NCBI GenBank assembly: GCA_036498565.1
Contig: DASYFG010000002.1
Coordinates: forward strand, 62,001 to 126,000
Source: DASYFG01 sp036498565
Lineage (GTDB): Bacteria; Bacillota; Bacilli; Lactobacillales; Lactobacillaceae
DNA: 64,000 nucleotides
Direction of reading: 5' to 3'
Position 1 is the first letter of the stretch; each line of letters begins with the position of its first letter. This document shows positions 42,576 through 51,089 of the stretch, in pieces. Under the pieces are notes generated by a model that was not told where the DNA came from, did no database searches, and saw only the letters and a program-made list of their open reading frames with translations. The position numbers and the translations under genes are program-made.

Positions 42576-42917
42576 ATGGCAAAAATTAATTCACAGATGT
42601 TAAAAGGCTTGCTGGAAGGCGCGATGTTATTGGTGATTAGCCAAGGTGCGACTTACGGGTATGCAATCAATGAACGTTTGCAGGCGTTCGGATTTATGAC
42701 GGTAGCGGCGGGCACGATTTATCCGTTACTACAAAAATTAGAAAAAAACGGTTGGATCATTGGCGAGATGCGACCGTCACCTGATGGACCGCCACGTAAA
42801 TATTTAACGATTACGCGCGCAGGTGAGGTGCGGTTAGCAGAGTTTCTTTTGGAATGGGAAGCGGCGCAAGGGGCGATGAATCGCTTAATTGAGAAGACGC
42901 AGGGAGATGAGATATGA
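42576..42917 (+). CDS. PadR-family transcriptional regulator
   Basis: 113 aa winged helix protein. SQGATYGYAINERLQAFGF and TIYPLLQKLEKNGWI are the PadR core, with a short C-terminal helix. PadR proteins in Firmicutes often control adjacent membrane genes. The TACAAT upstream (42549-42554) is a possible -10. It overlaps the next gene by 4 bp. Confidence 0.9.
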   Translation: MAKINSQMLKGLLEGAMLLVISQGATYGYAINERLQAFGFMTVAAGTIYPLLQKLEKNGWIIGEMRPSPDGPPRKYLTITRAGEVRLAEFLLEWEAAQGAMNRLIEKTQGDEI

Positions 42918-43492
42918 ACGAGAAAGACTATATCGATGCAAATAATGTGTTACGTGATAAATTAACAGCCGAAAATGAAGCTTATTATGACGTGATTTTA
43001 GTGCATGTGCGCAGTTATTTGCGCAAAGACACGTCTGTTGCCGAAGATGCGTTATTGCAAGTGCTGCAAGATTTGTTGGACGCGCAGGCAAATGGCATAA
43101 CGGCCGAGAATTATTTCGGTAATGATGCGAAAGCAGTTGCGGACGAAATTGTGGCTGGCCTACCCAATATGAGTTTGTGGGCGTTTGTTAAAGAATGGTG
43201 GCGCATTCCGTTTGCGTTTGCGCAGTGGCCACTGCTGATTATCGTAGTGAAGGCAATCTACGATAAATTGATAGTAGGGCATGCGACGATTGATTTGTTA
43301 CAGTATGTGAATATTCTAGGCATTGGTCTTGTCTACGGATTGCTATTGACTGAAGCAATACTTGTTTTGGTTATCCGTGATGTTAATAAGTGGTTGGCGG
43401 GAGCTGTTGTGGGCATCCTTTTTGCAGGAACTGTGGGCGCCTTTTGGTTTTTTGGTTTCCATTCTCCTTGGCATTGGTATATTAATTTTTAG
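42914..43492 (+). CDS. DUF1129-type membrane protein (first of two)
   Basis: 192 aa. The N-terminal cytoplasmic half (~1-95) is helical with LTAENEAYYDVILVHVRSYL and acidic residues; the C-terminal half has four hydrophobic helices. This is the DUF1129/HAAS-like layout of proteins found after PadR regulators. The function is unknown. It starts inside padR (ATGA). Confidence 0.72.
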   Translation: MNEKDYIDANNVLRDKLTAENEAYYDVILVHVRSYLRKDTSVAEDALLQVLQDLLDAQANGITAENYFGNDAKAVADEIVAGLPNMSLWAFVKEWWRIPFAFAQWPLLIIVVKAIYDKLIVGHATIDLLQYVNILGIGLVYGLLLTEAILVLVIRDVNKWLAGAVVGILFAGTVGAFWFFGFHSPWHWYINF

Positions 43493-43503
43493 GAGACGAA
43501 TAA

Positions 43504-44040
43504 ATGGAACAGACTATTAAAGATGATATTCTAGAATTACAACATAATTTAACACCAGAAAATAAAGCTTATTTTGAACAATTTACGCAGGCGTTGCGGT
43601 TACGTGGGTGGTATAAATCCAAACAACAGATTGATGAGTTATTGCTGCAAGTTATTTCGGACTTATTGGAAGCTCAGCAACATGCGCAGAGTGCGGAAAG
43701 TTATTTGGGCGCACAACCACAAGTTTTGGTAGCAGAATTGCTTCGCAATATGAAAACAAGTTGGCGCGAAGCGGGGATTTTAACAGCTGGTTTCGTGATG
43801 CTCATGGTGATGTTGTTGGCTGGGAATAGTTTGATTAGTAGCTTGGCCGGCTACCCGTTTACTTGGTATTGGCCGGCGATTGGCGTTGCGTTGTTTGTGC
43901 AAATCGGTTTCTTTTGGTTAGGTATTTGGCTGGAAGGGCGGTTGAGTTTTCAGCCAAAATTATTAAAGCTTGTCAAGTGGGCGACGGCGTTACTTGGCTT
44001 GATTATTGCGGTGCTTTTATATCAACATTTAATCCAATAA
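43504..44040 (+). CDS. DUF1129-type membrane protein (second of two)
   Basis: 178 aa, paralogous in layout to the previous gene. The N-terminus LTPENKAYFEQFTQALRLRG parallels LTAENEAYYDVILVHVRSYL there. Four membrane helices follow. AGGAGACG lies before the start, 11 bp after the previous stop. The three genes form a PadR-controlled cassette, possibly for envelope stress; this is inference. The codon use is AT-rich. Confidence 0.72.
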   Translation: MEQTIKDDILELQHNLTPENKAYFEQFTQALRLRGWYKSKQQIDELLLQVISDLLEAQQHAQSAESYLGAQPQVLVAELLRNMKTSWREAGILTAGFVMLMVMLLAGNSLISSLAGYPFTWYWPAIGVALFVQIGFFWLGIWLEGRLSFQPKLLKLVKWATALLGLIIAVLLYQHLIQ

Positions 44041-44061
44041 AGCGCATGAGCGCTTTTTTCA
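44038..44061 (+). terminator. Terminator after the DUF1129 pair
   Basis: AAAGCGC-ATGA-GCGCTTT with T6. Confidence 0.8.
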
Positions 44062-44087
44062 TTTCCCAACTTTTCAGAAAACGGGTG

Positions 44088-44101
44088 TATAATAATTTTT
44101 A
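44088..44101 (+). promoter_or_regulatory. -10 element giving a leaderless tsaE mRNA
   Basis: TATAAT (44088-44093) ends seven bases before the ATG at 44101. Only AATTTTT lies between, so transcription should start at or next to the ATG. Confidence 0.6.
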
Positions 44102-44547
44102 TGAAAAAAATAGTGACAGAAACGCCGGCGGAGACGCAATTGTTGGCGGCAAAAATTGCACAAGCGGCACAACCCGGTTTAGTCATCGTGCTAAACGGGG
44201 ATTTGGGTGCGGGGAAAACGACATTCACGCAGGGATTTGCGCGGGCTTTGGGCGTGAGCGGACGTGTGAAATCACCGACATTTAACATTATGCAAACGCA
44301 TATGGCGCAGGATTTTCCGATTTATCATTTTGACGCGTATCGCTTGGAAGAGACGGGCGCACAGGATCAAGGCTTTGAGGAATTTATCGGTACGGACGGC
44401 GTGACGTTGATTGAATGGGCGCAATTTATGGCGGATTTATTGCCTAATGACCGTTTGGAATTATCGTTTGCGCGGGTCGGGGATGATAGCCGGGCGATTA
44501 CAATTGAAGGTTTGGGACGCTTTGCGGATTTGGAGGCGTTGATATGA
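44101..44547 (+). CDS. tsaE: tRNA threonylcarbamoyladenosine biosynthesis ATPase TsaE
   Basis: 148 aa P-loop protein. NGDLGAGKTTFTQGFARALG is the Walker A region, and SPTFNIMQ is typical. It works with TsaB and TsaD to make t6A37 in tRNAs. It heads an operon with a GNAT gene, an exonuclease and an FtsK-like ATPase, each overlapping or abutting the next. There is no Shine-Dalgarno (see the -10 just upstream). Confidence 0.94.
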   Translation: MKKIVTETPAETQLLAAKIAQAAQPGLVIVLNGDLGAGKTTFTQGFARALGVSGRVKSPTFNIMQTHMAQDFPIYHFDAYRLEETGAQDQGFEEFIGTDGVTLIEWAQFMADLLPNDRLELSFARVGDDSRAITIEGLGRFADLEALI

Positions 44548-45032
44548 TTGCGGAATTATTTGATTTTCAACGGGAAATATCGTTTTTCGGCGATGTGGTT
44601 CGCGTGGAAAACTACGGCGCCGTTGATGCGTTGATCCAAGAATTAAGCGCGGAAAGCGACACGTTTTTGATTGGGTCACTGCGTGAAAACGGCGCGGTGG
44701 CGGACACACCTAACATCACCATGACGATTGAAGCCGAGCAAGGCGACAGCAAAGCCCCCGTGGCGGTTGGATCAATTGTGAACGGCGAATTGGGTTTGGC
44801 GGTGTTGGCGGCTTTTAGTGGACAAGGTTTGGGACAAATCATGATGGACATGCTGCTCAATTGGGCACGCTTGCAAAAATTCTCGTCCGTGTGGTTGGAA
44901 GTGCAAACGGACAACGCACCCGCCATTCATATTTATGACAAATTCGGCTTTGTCAACGTCGGCCAAAGCGAAGAATTGACGCTGCCAAACGGCCGGGTAA
45001 CGGTCTTACAACGAATGGAGTTGAACTTATGA
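44544..45032 (+). CDS. GNAT-family N-acetyltransferase
   Basis: 162 aa. The acetyl-CoA site is GQGLGQIMMDMLLNWA, and the C-terminal LEVQTDNAPAIHIYDKFGFVNVG is the GNAT end. Next to tsaE a RimI-type role (ribosomal protein S18 acetylation) is usual, but the N-terminal ~70 residues are unlike RimI. It overlaps tsaE by 4 bp and the next gene by 4 bp. Confidence 0.8.
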   Translation: MIAELFDFQREISFFGDVVRVENYGAVDALIQELSAESDTFLIGSLRENGAVADTPNITMTIEAEQGDSKAPVAVGSIVNGELGLAVLAAFSGQGLGQIMMDMLLNWARLQKFSSVWLEVQTDNAPAIHIYDKFGFVNVGQSEELTLPNGRVTVLQRMELNL

Positions 45033-45571
45033 ACGATTTTGTCGTGATGGATTTTGAAACGGCGAATGCGCAGCGGCACTCGGCCGCGTCGATTGCGCTG
45101 ATTGTGGTGCGCAATGGCGAAATTGTGGATAAATTTTATAGTTTAATTCAGACGCCTACGCCGTTTGCGGCGGCGAATACGGCGATTCATGGTTTGAGGG
45201 CGCGCGATGTGGCGGATGCGCCGACTTTTGCGGAATTATGGCCGTTTTTGGCGCCGTTTTTTGGCCCGGATCAATTGGTGGTGGCGCACAATGCGCCGTT
45301 TGACGCGGGTGTTTTGCGCGAAACGTTGACGTATTATGATGTGCCGGTGCCGACGTATCAATTGTTGGACACGGTGCGTAGCAGCCGCAAGTTGTATCCG
45401 GAATTTGCCAATCATAAGTTGAATACGGTTGCGGCGGAATTGGCGATTCCTTTGGCGCAACATCACAATGCGTTGGCTGATGCGAGCGCGACGGCCAATA
45501 TTTTGTTGGCGCAAATCCAGACGTTTGGTGCAAACGCCTTGGCAGAATTTATTAAATTGCAGAGGGCATAA
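45029..45571 (+). CDS. DEDDh 3'-5' exonuclease (DnaQ-like)
   Basis: 180 aa. ExoI DFETA (about 8-12), ExoII VAHNAPFDAGVL and ExoIII HHNALADASATANI show the full DEDDh catalytic set. It resembles the epsilon subunit of DNA polymerase III but stands alone, and this length is close to stand-alone exonucleases. It sits directly before an FtsK-like ATPase with a 2-bp gap, suggesting a joint function in DNA processing. Confidence 0.88.
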   Translation: MNDFVVMDFETANAQRHSAASIALIVVRNGEIVDKFYSLIQTPTPFAAANTAIHGLRARDVADAPTFAELWPFLAPFFGPDQLVVAHNAPFDAGVLRETLTYYDVPVPTYQLLDTVRSSRKLYPEFANHKLNTVAAELAIPLAQHHNALADASATANILLAQIQTFGANALAEFIKLQRA

Positions 45572-45573
45572 CG

Positions 45574-47745
45574 ATGGAAAAAACAATTTATAGAGATTAT
45601 GTGACGAATTTGCTCAAACAAGCCAGTGGACGCGGGGATTTCCGACCACAAGGCGAGGAATTACGGGCACGTGATTACGAAGAAGATATTCGAATTTTCC
45701 CAGAACCGTTGGACATTTTATCGACGTTTGACGGGATGGATGATCCTGATGCGCGGATCAATTTGTTGCACGCGCTGATTAACCAAGCGCCGGTGATTAA
45801 AGCACCACAACCGGCCGAAAACTTGTGGTTTAACGAAAGTACGAATGGTTTGAACTTGCGCCCCGGTATGCACCGAGACGAAGCGGATGAAGTTTTGGCG
45901 ATTCCGTTAGGCGACAACATGGCGCACGCGTTGGTCGCAGGCCGCACGGGTTCTGGAAAATCGGTTTTCTTGAACAACTTGTTGATGAGTTTGATGAGCG
46001 AATATGCGCCGTGGGAAGTGGATATTTATTTAGCGGACTTTAAAAAAGTTGAATTGTCGCGCTATTTGAGCGATAAAGACAACCAAGCGCCGCACGTCAA
46101 AGCTGTCGCAGCAACGAGCCAAATGCCGTATGTGATGAGTTTGTTGCGTTATTTGGCCAAAGTCATGGATGCGCGCGAACAATTTTTTGCGCGGATTAGC
46201 GAGAAAAATATTGCGGATTTTCGGAAGCGCTACGACGTGGTTTTGCCACGGGTTTTGTTGGTGGTCGATGAATTTCAACAGATGTTTTTGCAAGCCAACG
46301 AAGCGGAACATGTTGAAATCCAACATATTTTGACGGAAATTGCCAAAAAAGGGCGTTCTTCTGGCGTGCATTTGTTGTTTGCGAGTCAAGAAATGAGTGA
46401 CACGTTGCCAGCGTCAACTTTGTTGAACTTCAAAGCACGGTTTGCTTTGCCCGCCGATCCAGCCGTTTCAGAAGCGATTATTAACACGCCGGCCGCGGCG
46501 CAATTAGCGCCACACCACGTAATGTTCAACCAAAGTTCGGGCGACGACAGCACGGTGCAAGCCTTTTTGGTGCCGTATTTGGATAGCGACGTGCCGGATG
46601 TCGTGGCAGACGTGCGCACGATTGCCCAAACCGCTAATAAGCTCGATAACTTTTTGGCTTTGTTCAATGTTTATGCTAATGAAGCCGGCTTTAACAAAGC
46701 CAAAACGTTCTTCCAAGAAGACTTTGCGCATGATTTGAGCTTGGTGCGCGATTTGCGTCAAACGGGCGAATTGCAGCAACAAGTTGATGCGATTTTGAAC
46801 ACGCATCCGGAATATAACGATTATTTGGTGGTCGGTGAACCAACGACTTACATGCCGGCGGCTTTGCCGTTGGCGTATCAGTTTTTGAAGAACGGCCGTC
46901 TATCTAATATTGGCGCGGTGAGTGATGATTTGCCAACGCTGGGGTATATTTTGAACGTGTTGACGATGAATTTCACGGCGACCGATCGTTACCGGCATTT
47001 GGTGTTGAATCTATCAACGTCAATTCGGCCGTATTTTGATTTGGTGAAGCAGTTGGAAGCGACGAGTTCGCATGTCAAAGTTTACGAGCACGAAAGCGAT
47101 TTGTTGGAAGAATTGCAAGGTATTTTGAATGACCGCTATGCGTGGGTGCAATTTTTGATTGACAAATTACCGGCGACTTTGGCCGGCGTTGGCGCGGCAT
47201 TTGATAACGCGCGTTTGGCGGAAATCGGCCGAAACGTGACCGATGTTTTGTCAGGACAACCCGCCTCACACGCCACGGACGAAGCAGTTTTGACGCTGTT
47301 AGTGCAAATGGGCTTGGATGATTATTTGGCAAAATCCGTTTTCAAAGCGCTCCGCGCCAAGTTCATGGAAACCAGCCAAGACGCAGAAAAGTTCGAGCGC
47401 TTGGTCTGGTTGGTCGGGACGGAAAACTTGGAAGCCGACTTTTTGATCCAACACGAAGCGTTGTTCCAACAATTACCAACGCGTAATGCGCGCGTGATTT
47501 TCGTGCAAAATGGCTTTGATAGTCCACTTGAATGGTCAGATTCGATTCGTTATTTGTGGTTGAAATCAGCTGATGTTGAACAATACCACCGCTTTGGCCT
47601 ACAAACAACGGCTGTTGGCCAAGCCAACTATGTCGATTTCTGGACCAAAGACACCAAGCAACAACAAACCGTTAAAATGTTCCGCGTCCCAAACGCGAAC
47701 AAGCCAACACCTGTGAAATTGAATTTTGATTTTGCGTTGGATTAG
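45574..47745 (+). CDS. FtsK/SpoIIIE/EssC-like ATPase, soluble, with degenerate second ATPase domain
   Basis: 723 aa with no membrane helix. Residues ~1-110 are unassigned. The first FtsK/SpoIIIE motor domain spans ~110-340: Walker A GRTGSGKS (123-130), YLADFKKVEL, Walker B VLLVVDEF (227-234), and KKGRSSGVHLLFASQ (258-271). A second, EssC-like domain begins near 408 with YLVVGEPTTYMPAALPL, but where a P-loop should be it reads NIGAVSDD (445-452). There is no C-terminal gamma domain, so it is not a chromosome-segregation FtsK. No type VII secretion genes or WXG100 proteins are near. The role is unknown. Confidence 0.8.
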   Translation: MEKTIYRDYVTNLLKQASGRGDFRPQGEELRARDYEEDIRIFPEPLDILSTFDGMDDPDARINLLHALINQAPVIKAPQPAENLWFNESTNGLNLRPGMHRDEADEVLAIPLGDNMAHALVAGRTGSGKSVFLNNLLMSLMSEYAPWEVDIYLADFKKVELSRYLSDKDNQAPHVKAVAATSQMPYVMSLLRYLAKVMDAREQFFARISEKNIADFRKRYDVVLPRVLLVVDEFQQMFLQANEAEHVEIQHILTEIAKKGRSSGVHLLFASQEMSDTLPASTLLNFKARFALPADPAVSEAIINTPAAAQLAPHHVMFNQSSGDDSTVQAFLVPYLDSDVPDVVADVRTIAQTANKLDNFLALFNVYANEAGFNKAKTFFQEDFAHDLSLVRDLRQTGELQQQVDAILNTHPEYNDYLVVGEPTTYMPAALPLAYQFLKNGRLSNIGAVSDDLPTLGYILNVLTMNFTATDRYRHLVLNLSTSIRPYFDLVKQLEATSSHVKVYEHESDLLEELQGILNDRYAWVQFLIDKLPATLAGVGAAFDNARLAEIGRNVTDVLSGQPASHATDEAVLTLLVQMGLDDYLAKSVFKALRAKFMETSQDAEKFERLVWLVGTENLEADFLIQHEALFQQLPTRNARVIFVQNGFDSPLEWSDSIRYLWLKSADVEQYHRFGLQTTAVGQANYVDFWTKDTKQQQTVKMFRVPNANKPTPVKLNFDFALD

Positions 47746-47774
47746 AAAAAAGCTGACTTAGGTCGGCTTTTTTG
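47746..47774 (+). terminator. Terminator after the FtsK-like gene
   Basis: AAAAGCTGAC-TTAG-GTCGGCTTTT with T run. Confidence 0.85.
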
Positions 47775-47791
47775 TATATAGTCAAATATCA

Positions 47792-47858
47792 GTTACCAGT
47801 TGGTAACCCAGTATCCTTATTGTGCCGTCTTACAATAAATCATGGGCTCTGCTATATT
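47792..47858 (+). promoter_or_regulatory. Palindromic operator and promoter of the NmrA-like gene
   Basis: GTTACCA-GT-TGGTAAC (47792-47807) is a perfect 16-bp palindrome. TTACAA (47830-47835) and TATATT (47853-47858) form a promoter with a 17-bp spacer. The HxlR-type regulator two genes downstream is the obvious candidate to bind here. Confidence 0.6.
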
Positions 47859-47888
47859 TTGTATATCAAGTAAGAAAGAAGAAAAAAC

Positions 47889-48530
47889 ATGAAAACATTA
47901 GTTATTGGCGGTACAGGATTTGCAGGTGGTTTTATTGCCAAAGAATTAGGTCATCGTGGTCATGAAGTAACCGTATTGAGTCGATCAGAAACACAAGATA
48001 AAGTAGCGAATATTAGTTATATTCAAGGTAGTGCATTCGATCAAGCATTACGGACACAACTTTTGGAAAATGTTGATGTGGTGGTTGCTGCGGTATCGCC
48101 ACGTGGTGATATGGCTGGTAAATTACGCGATTTGTATGTGGATTTGACTCAGGAAGTTGCCCAACGCGAAGCACGCTTAATCGTCGTTGGTGGATTCACC
48201 GCGTTGCGTCCAGCGGCGGGCCAACCACGTTTATTTGAAAGTAGCGATATTCCAGCCGAATATAAGGCTGAAGTTGTTGAAATGATTAACGTGTTGGATG
48301 ATTTGCAAGAAACACAAAATCTGAACTGGTTGTATGTGAGTCCAGCAGCAATGTTTGGCATGTATTTGCCGGTTGAAGACCATGGTACGCCACTTCAAAA
48401 TGGCGATGTGGCAATTTTTAATGAAAATGGCGAATCTAAAATTTCCGGAGCAGACTTTGCCATGGGTGTCGTTGATGAAATTGAAAGCAACGCACACAGT
48501 CAAGAAGTTATTGGATTTGCGCAGGCCTAA
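47889..48530 (+). CDS. NmrA/SDR-a-type NAD(P)-dependent reductase
   Basis: 213 aa atypical SDR. The Rossmann motif is VIGGTGFAGGFIAKELG (residues ~5-21). It resembles the YwnB/NADH-flavin reductase-like group, which lacks the classical YxxxK pair in the usual place. Substrate unknown. AT-rich codon use sets it and the next two genes apart from the core genes. Confidence 0.82.
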   Translation: MKTLVIGGTGFAGGFIAKELGHRGHEVTVLSRSETQDKVANISYIQGSAFDQALRTQLLENVDVVVAAVSPRGDMAGKLRDLYVDLTQEVAQREARLIVVGGFTALRPAAGQPRLFESSDIPAEYKAEVVEMINVLDDLQETQNLNWLYVSPAAMFGMYLPVEDHGTPLQNGDVAIFNENGESKISGADFAMGVVDEIESNAHSQEVIGFAQA

Positions 48531-48532
48531 CT

Positions 48533-48898
48533 ATGACACCACAAGACTCAGTCGAACGCTTCTTTACCGCATACTATGTGGGTGATGAAGCGGCAACACG
48601 GAAAACAATTTCGCAAGACTTTATCATGACAGGTCCATTTGCTGCATCGAATAGTGCCGACGAACTTTTTGAACTGGCCCAAGGCTTGATGCAGATTGTT
48701 CGTGGACATCGTGTTTTGCGTTGGACGATATCGGGGAATGAAGTCGCTGCATTGTATGAAATCATGATTCAAGGACCACGGCAAGTGGAACCATTAACGA
48801 TGGCGGGTTGGTTTACCGTTAATCAAGCAGGGCAGTTGAATTCAGCACGACTGTTATATGACAATCAAGCATTCGAGGCTATCGTTTCACGTCTTTAA
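48533..48898 (+). CDS. SnoaL/NTF2-like protein
   Basis: 121 aa with an NTF2-like alpha-beta cone: VERFFTAYYVGDEAATRKTISQDF at the start and NQAGQLNSARLLYDNQAF near the end. Such proteins are small-molecule enzymes or binding proteins. It follows the NmrA-like gene by 2 bp. Confidence 0.75.
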   Translation: MTPQDSVERFFTAYYVGDEAATRKTISQDFIMTGPFAASNSADELFELAQGLMQIVRGHRVLRWTISGNEVAALYEIMIQGPRQVEPLTMAGWFTVNQAGQLNSARLLYDNQAFEAIVSRL

Positions 48899-48902
48899 TC
48901 TG

Positions 48903-48916
48903 TATAATTAAGGGTA
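48903..48916 (+). promoter_or_regulatory. -10 element giving a leaderless hxlR-type mRNA
   Basis: TATAAT (48903-48908) ends seven bases before the ATG at 48916. The intervening TAAGGGT could be a very short Shine-Dalgarno only if transcription started earlier. Confidence 0.5.
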
Positions 48917-49221
48917 TGACACAGACGACGGCATATCTATTAAAACTCATGGCAAGTAAATGGACGGTACCGATTCTTGAAGTATTACAAGAAGATACGT
49001 TACGTTTTAGTGAGATTCAAAAACACATACCAGATATTTCTCAAAAAGCGCTTACGGCCTCTTTGCGTAAACTCGAGCATTGTAATATGCTCTCACGAAA
49101 GGTGTATCCAAGCATACCACCGCAAGTAGAGTATAAATTAACAGCACTTGGTATTGAACTGTTAAAAATATCTGGCGAGGTTGCGATGTGGGGCGTAAAA
49201 TATATCGATGACGTTAAATAG
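48916..49221 (+). CDS. HxlR-family transcriptional regulator
   Basis: 101 aa winged-helix protein: SKWTVPILEVLQEDTLRFSEIQKHIPDISQKALTAS-like core from residue 14, with CNMLSRKVYPSIPPQVEYKLT forming the wing. It has one cysteine after the core (HCNML) that could be redox-sensitive, though it is not at the N-terminal YodB position. It probably controls the upstream reductase module. Confidence 0.88.
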   Translation: MTQTTAYLLKLMASKWTVPILEVLQEDTLRFSEIQKHIPDISQKALTASLRKLEHCNMLSRKVYPSIPPQVEYKLTALGIELLKISGEVAMWGVKYIDDVK

Positions 49222-49249
49222 ATTAGGCCAACAATAAAAATTAAACCAA

Positions 49250-49279
49250 GTAAAAAGCCCGCAGCTGCGGGCTTTTTTA
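49250..49279. terminator. Bidirectional terminator between the HxlR gene and exoA
   Basis: AAAAAGCCCGCAGCTGCGGGCTTTTT palindrome serving both convergent transcripts. Confidence 0.92.
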
Positions 49280-50098
49280 AATATCAACTTCCAACAAAAT
49301 CGGGGCGTGATCCTGGCGCAAACCAGTGTCCACTATTTCGCTGCGGACGAGTTTGTCATTCAAACGTTCGCTGGCCAAGTAGTAGTCAATTCGCCAACCG
49401 GAGTTGTTGATTTTGCTGGTCTTGGCAATCTGCGCCCACCACGTGTACATGTCGCGTGCGTCCGGGTGCAAATAGCGGAAAGTGTCGGTGAAACCAGCGG
49501 CCAACAAGGCGCTGAATTTTTCGCGTTCTTCATCGGTAAAACCAGCGTTCTTGCGGTTGGTTTTTGGATTTTTCAAATCAATTTCGGTGTGCGCAACGTT
49601 AAAATCACCACTGAAAATAACGGGTTTTTGCGCGTCTAAGGTGCTGATGTAAGTGCGATAGGCGTCATCCCAACCTTGGCGATCCCCCAAACGCGCTAAC
49701 GCGCTGCCAGAATTTGGCGTATAAACCGTTGACACAAAAAATTTAGGGAATTCCAAGGTCAAAATACGGCCTTCATCGTCCATCACATCCGGGGCACCAA
49801 TCACTGGTGCACTGACGATTGGCGCATAGGTGTTGCGGTACAGCATCATCGTGCCGGCGTAACCCGCGCGCGCTTGCGATGAACGCCAGACAATTTCGTA
49901 ATCGGGGAACAAGTCGCCCAAAACCGTGAGTTGTTTTGGCGTTGGTCCAGTGGCTTTTAATTTGGTTTCTTGAATGGCAAAAACATCGGGATTTTGTGCG
50001 GCAATTTCATTTAACACGGCCCAAGTCATTTCGCCTCGAGCGGATTTGTGCTCAATGGCGGCATTCAAACTATCAATATTCCAAGAAATGAATAACAT
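49277..50098 (-). CDS. exoA: Exodeoxyribonuclease III (AP endonuclease)
   Basis: 273 aa Mg-dependent nuclease of the ExoIII/APE1 family. MLFISWNIDSL, IQETKLK, FSGDFNVAHTEIDL and the C-terminal WRIDYYLAS plus DHAPILLEVDI give the catalytic D, E, N and H. It repairs abasic sites, complementing Ung. The start at 50098 (AGAGG upstream) matches the family; 34 further residues upstream are rejected. It is divergent from murB. Confidence 0.94.
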   Translation of the reverse strand: MLFISWNIDSLNAAIEHKSARGEMTWAVLNEIAAQNPDVFAIQETKLKATGPTPKQLTVLGDLFPDYEIVWRSSQARAGYAGTMMLYRNTYAPIVSAPVIGAPDVMDDEGRILTLEFPKFFVSTVYTPNSGSALARLGDRQGWDDAYRTYISTLDAQKPVIFSGDFNVAHTEIDLKNPKTNRKNAGFTDEEREKFSALLAAGFTDTFRYLHPDARDMYTWWAQIAKTSKINNSGWRIDYYLASERLNDKLVRSEIVDTGLRQDHAPILLEVDI

Positions 50099-50194
50099 GT
50101 CGTTTACCTCTAAAATGAGTTTAGCATAAATTCCGCAAAGTTCGTTGGTCAAATATGGTAAAATATGATAGAAACTAACTTTTTGGAGGCGGCA

Positions 50195-51076
50195 ATGCAC
50201 CTACCAGACAATTTACAACTATTAGAAAATGAACCGCTGGCGGCCTATGCGCACACGCAAGCCGGTGGTCCAGCGGAATTTTTAGCACAACCGCGCAACG
50301 TAGACGAGTTGCGGGTGATTTTGCAATGGGCAACAGCACAAGATTTGCCGGTGACCATTTTTGGTCGTTTGTCTAACTTAGTCGTGCGCGACGGTGGTTT
50401 GCGTGGCTTGGTGATTTTATTACCACAATTAGATGACATTCGTGTTTCGGGCACGGAAATTGTTGCCCAGGCCGGCGCTGATTTGATTCAAGTTGCCCAA
50501 ATTGCTTTGGAAAACAGCCTGACTGGTTTGGAGTGGAGTGCAGGCATCCCCGGTTCCGTTGGTGGTGCGGTTTATATGAACGCTGGTGCATACGGTGGCC
50601 AAAGTGATTTGGTTGTCACGCACGTAACGAGTATGGATTTTTCAGGCGAATTACACGATTATACGGCTGATGAATTGGCATTTGGTTATCGCCATTCGAT
50701 TTTTATGGAACGGCAAGAAGTGATTTTGAGCGCGACATTTAGTTTGGCAGCTGGTGACAAAGTCGCCATTCGCGAGGCTATGGACGACGTGAATTTTAAA
50801 CGTGCGAACAAACAACCTTTAAGTTGGCCGTCAAACGGTTCGGTTTTCAAACGACCACCCGGACATTTTGCCGGAAAGTTGATTATGGACGCCGGCTTAC
50901 AAGGCGTTCGGCGAGGTGGTGTGGAAGTTTCCACTAAGCACGCCGGGTTTATGGTCAACGTGGCTAACGGTACCGGTAATGATTACGAGGATTTGATTCG
51001 CCACGTCCAAGCTACGATCAAAACACAATTTGACGTGGTATTAGAACCAGAAGTACGCATATTAGGAGAACGATGA
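50195..51076 (+). CDS. murB: UDP-N-acetylenolpyruvoylglucosamine reductase
   Basis: 293 aa type II MurB (FAD, NADPH) for peptidoglycan precursor synthesis. PVTIFGRLSNLVVRDGGLRG is the FAD region, GIPGSVGGAVYMNAGAYGG is the signature, and the catalytic serine lies in NGSVFKRP. GGAGG precedes the ATG at 50195. It is 13 bp before the antiporter gene. Confidence 0.95.
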   Translation: MHLPDNLQLLENEPLAAYAHTQAGGPAEFLAQPRNVDELRVILQWATAQDLPVTIFGRLSNLVVRDGGLRGLVILLPQLDDIRVSGTEIVAQAGADLIQVAQIALENSLTGLEWSAGIPGSVGGAVYMNAGAYGGQSDLVVTHVTSMDFSGELHDYTADELAFGYRHSIFMERQEVILSATFSLAAGDKVAIREAMDDVNFKRANKQPLSWPSNGSVFKRPPGHFAGKLIMDAGLQGVRRGGVEVSTKHAGFMVNVANGTGNDYEDLIRHVQATIKTQFDVVLEPEVRILGER

Positions 51077-51089
51077 AGGGAGTTAAAGC

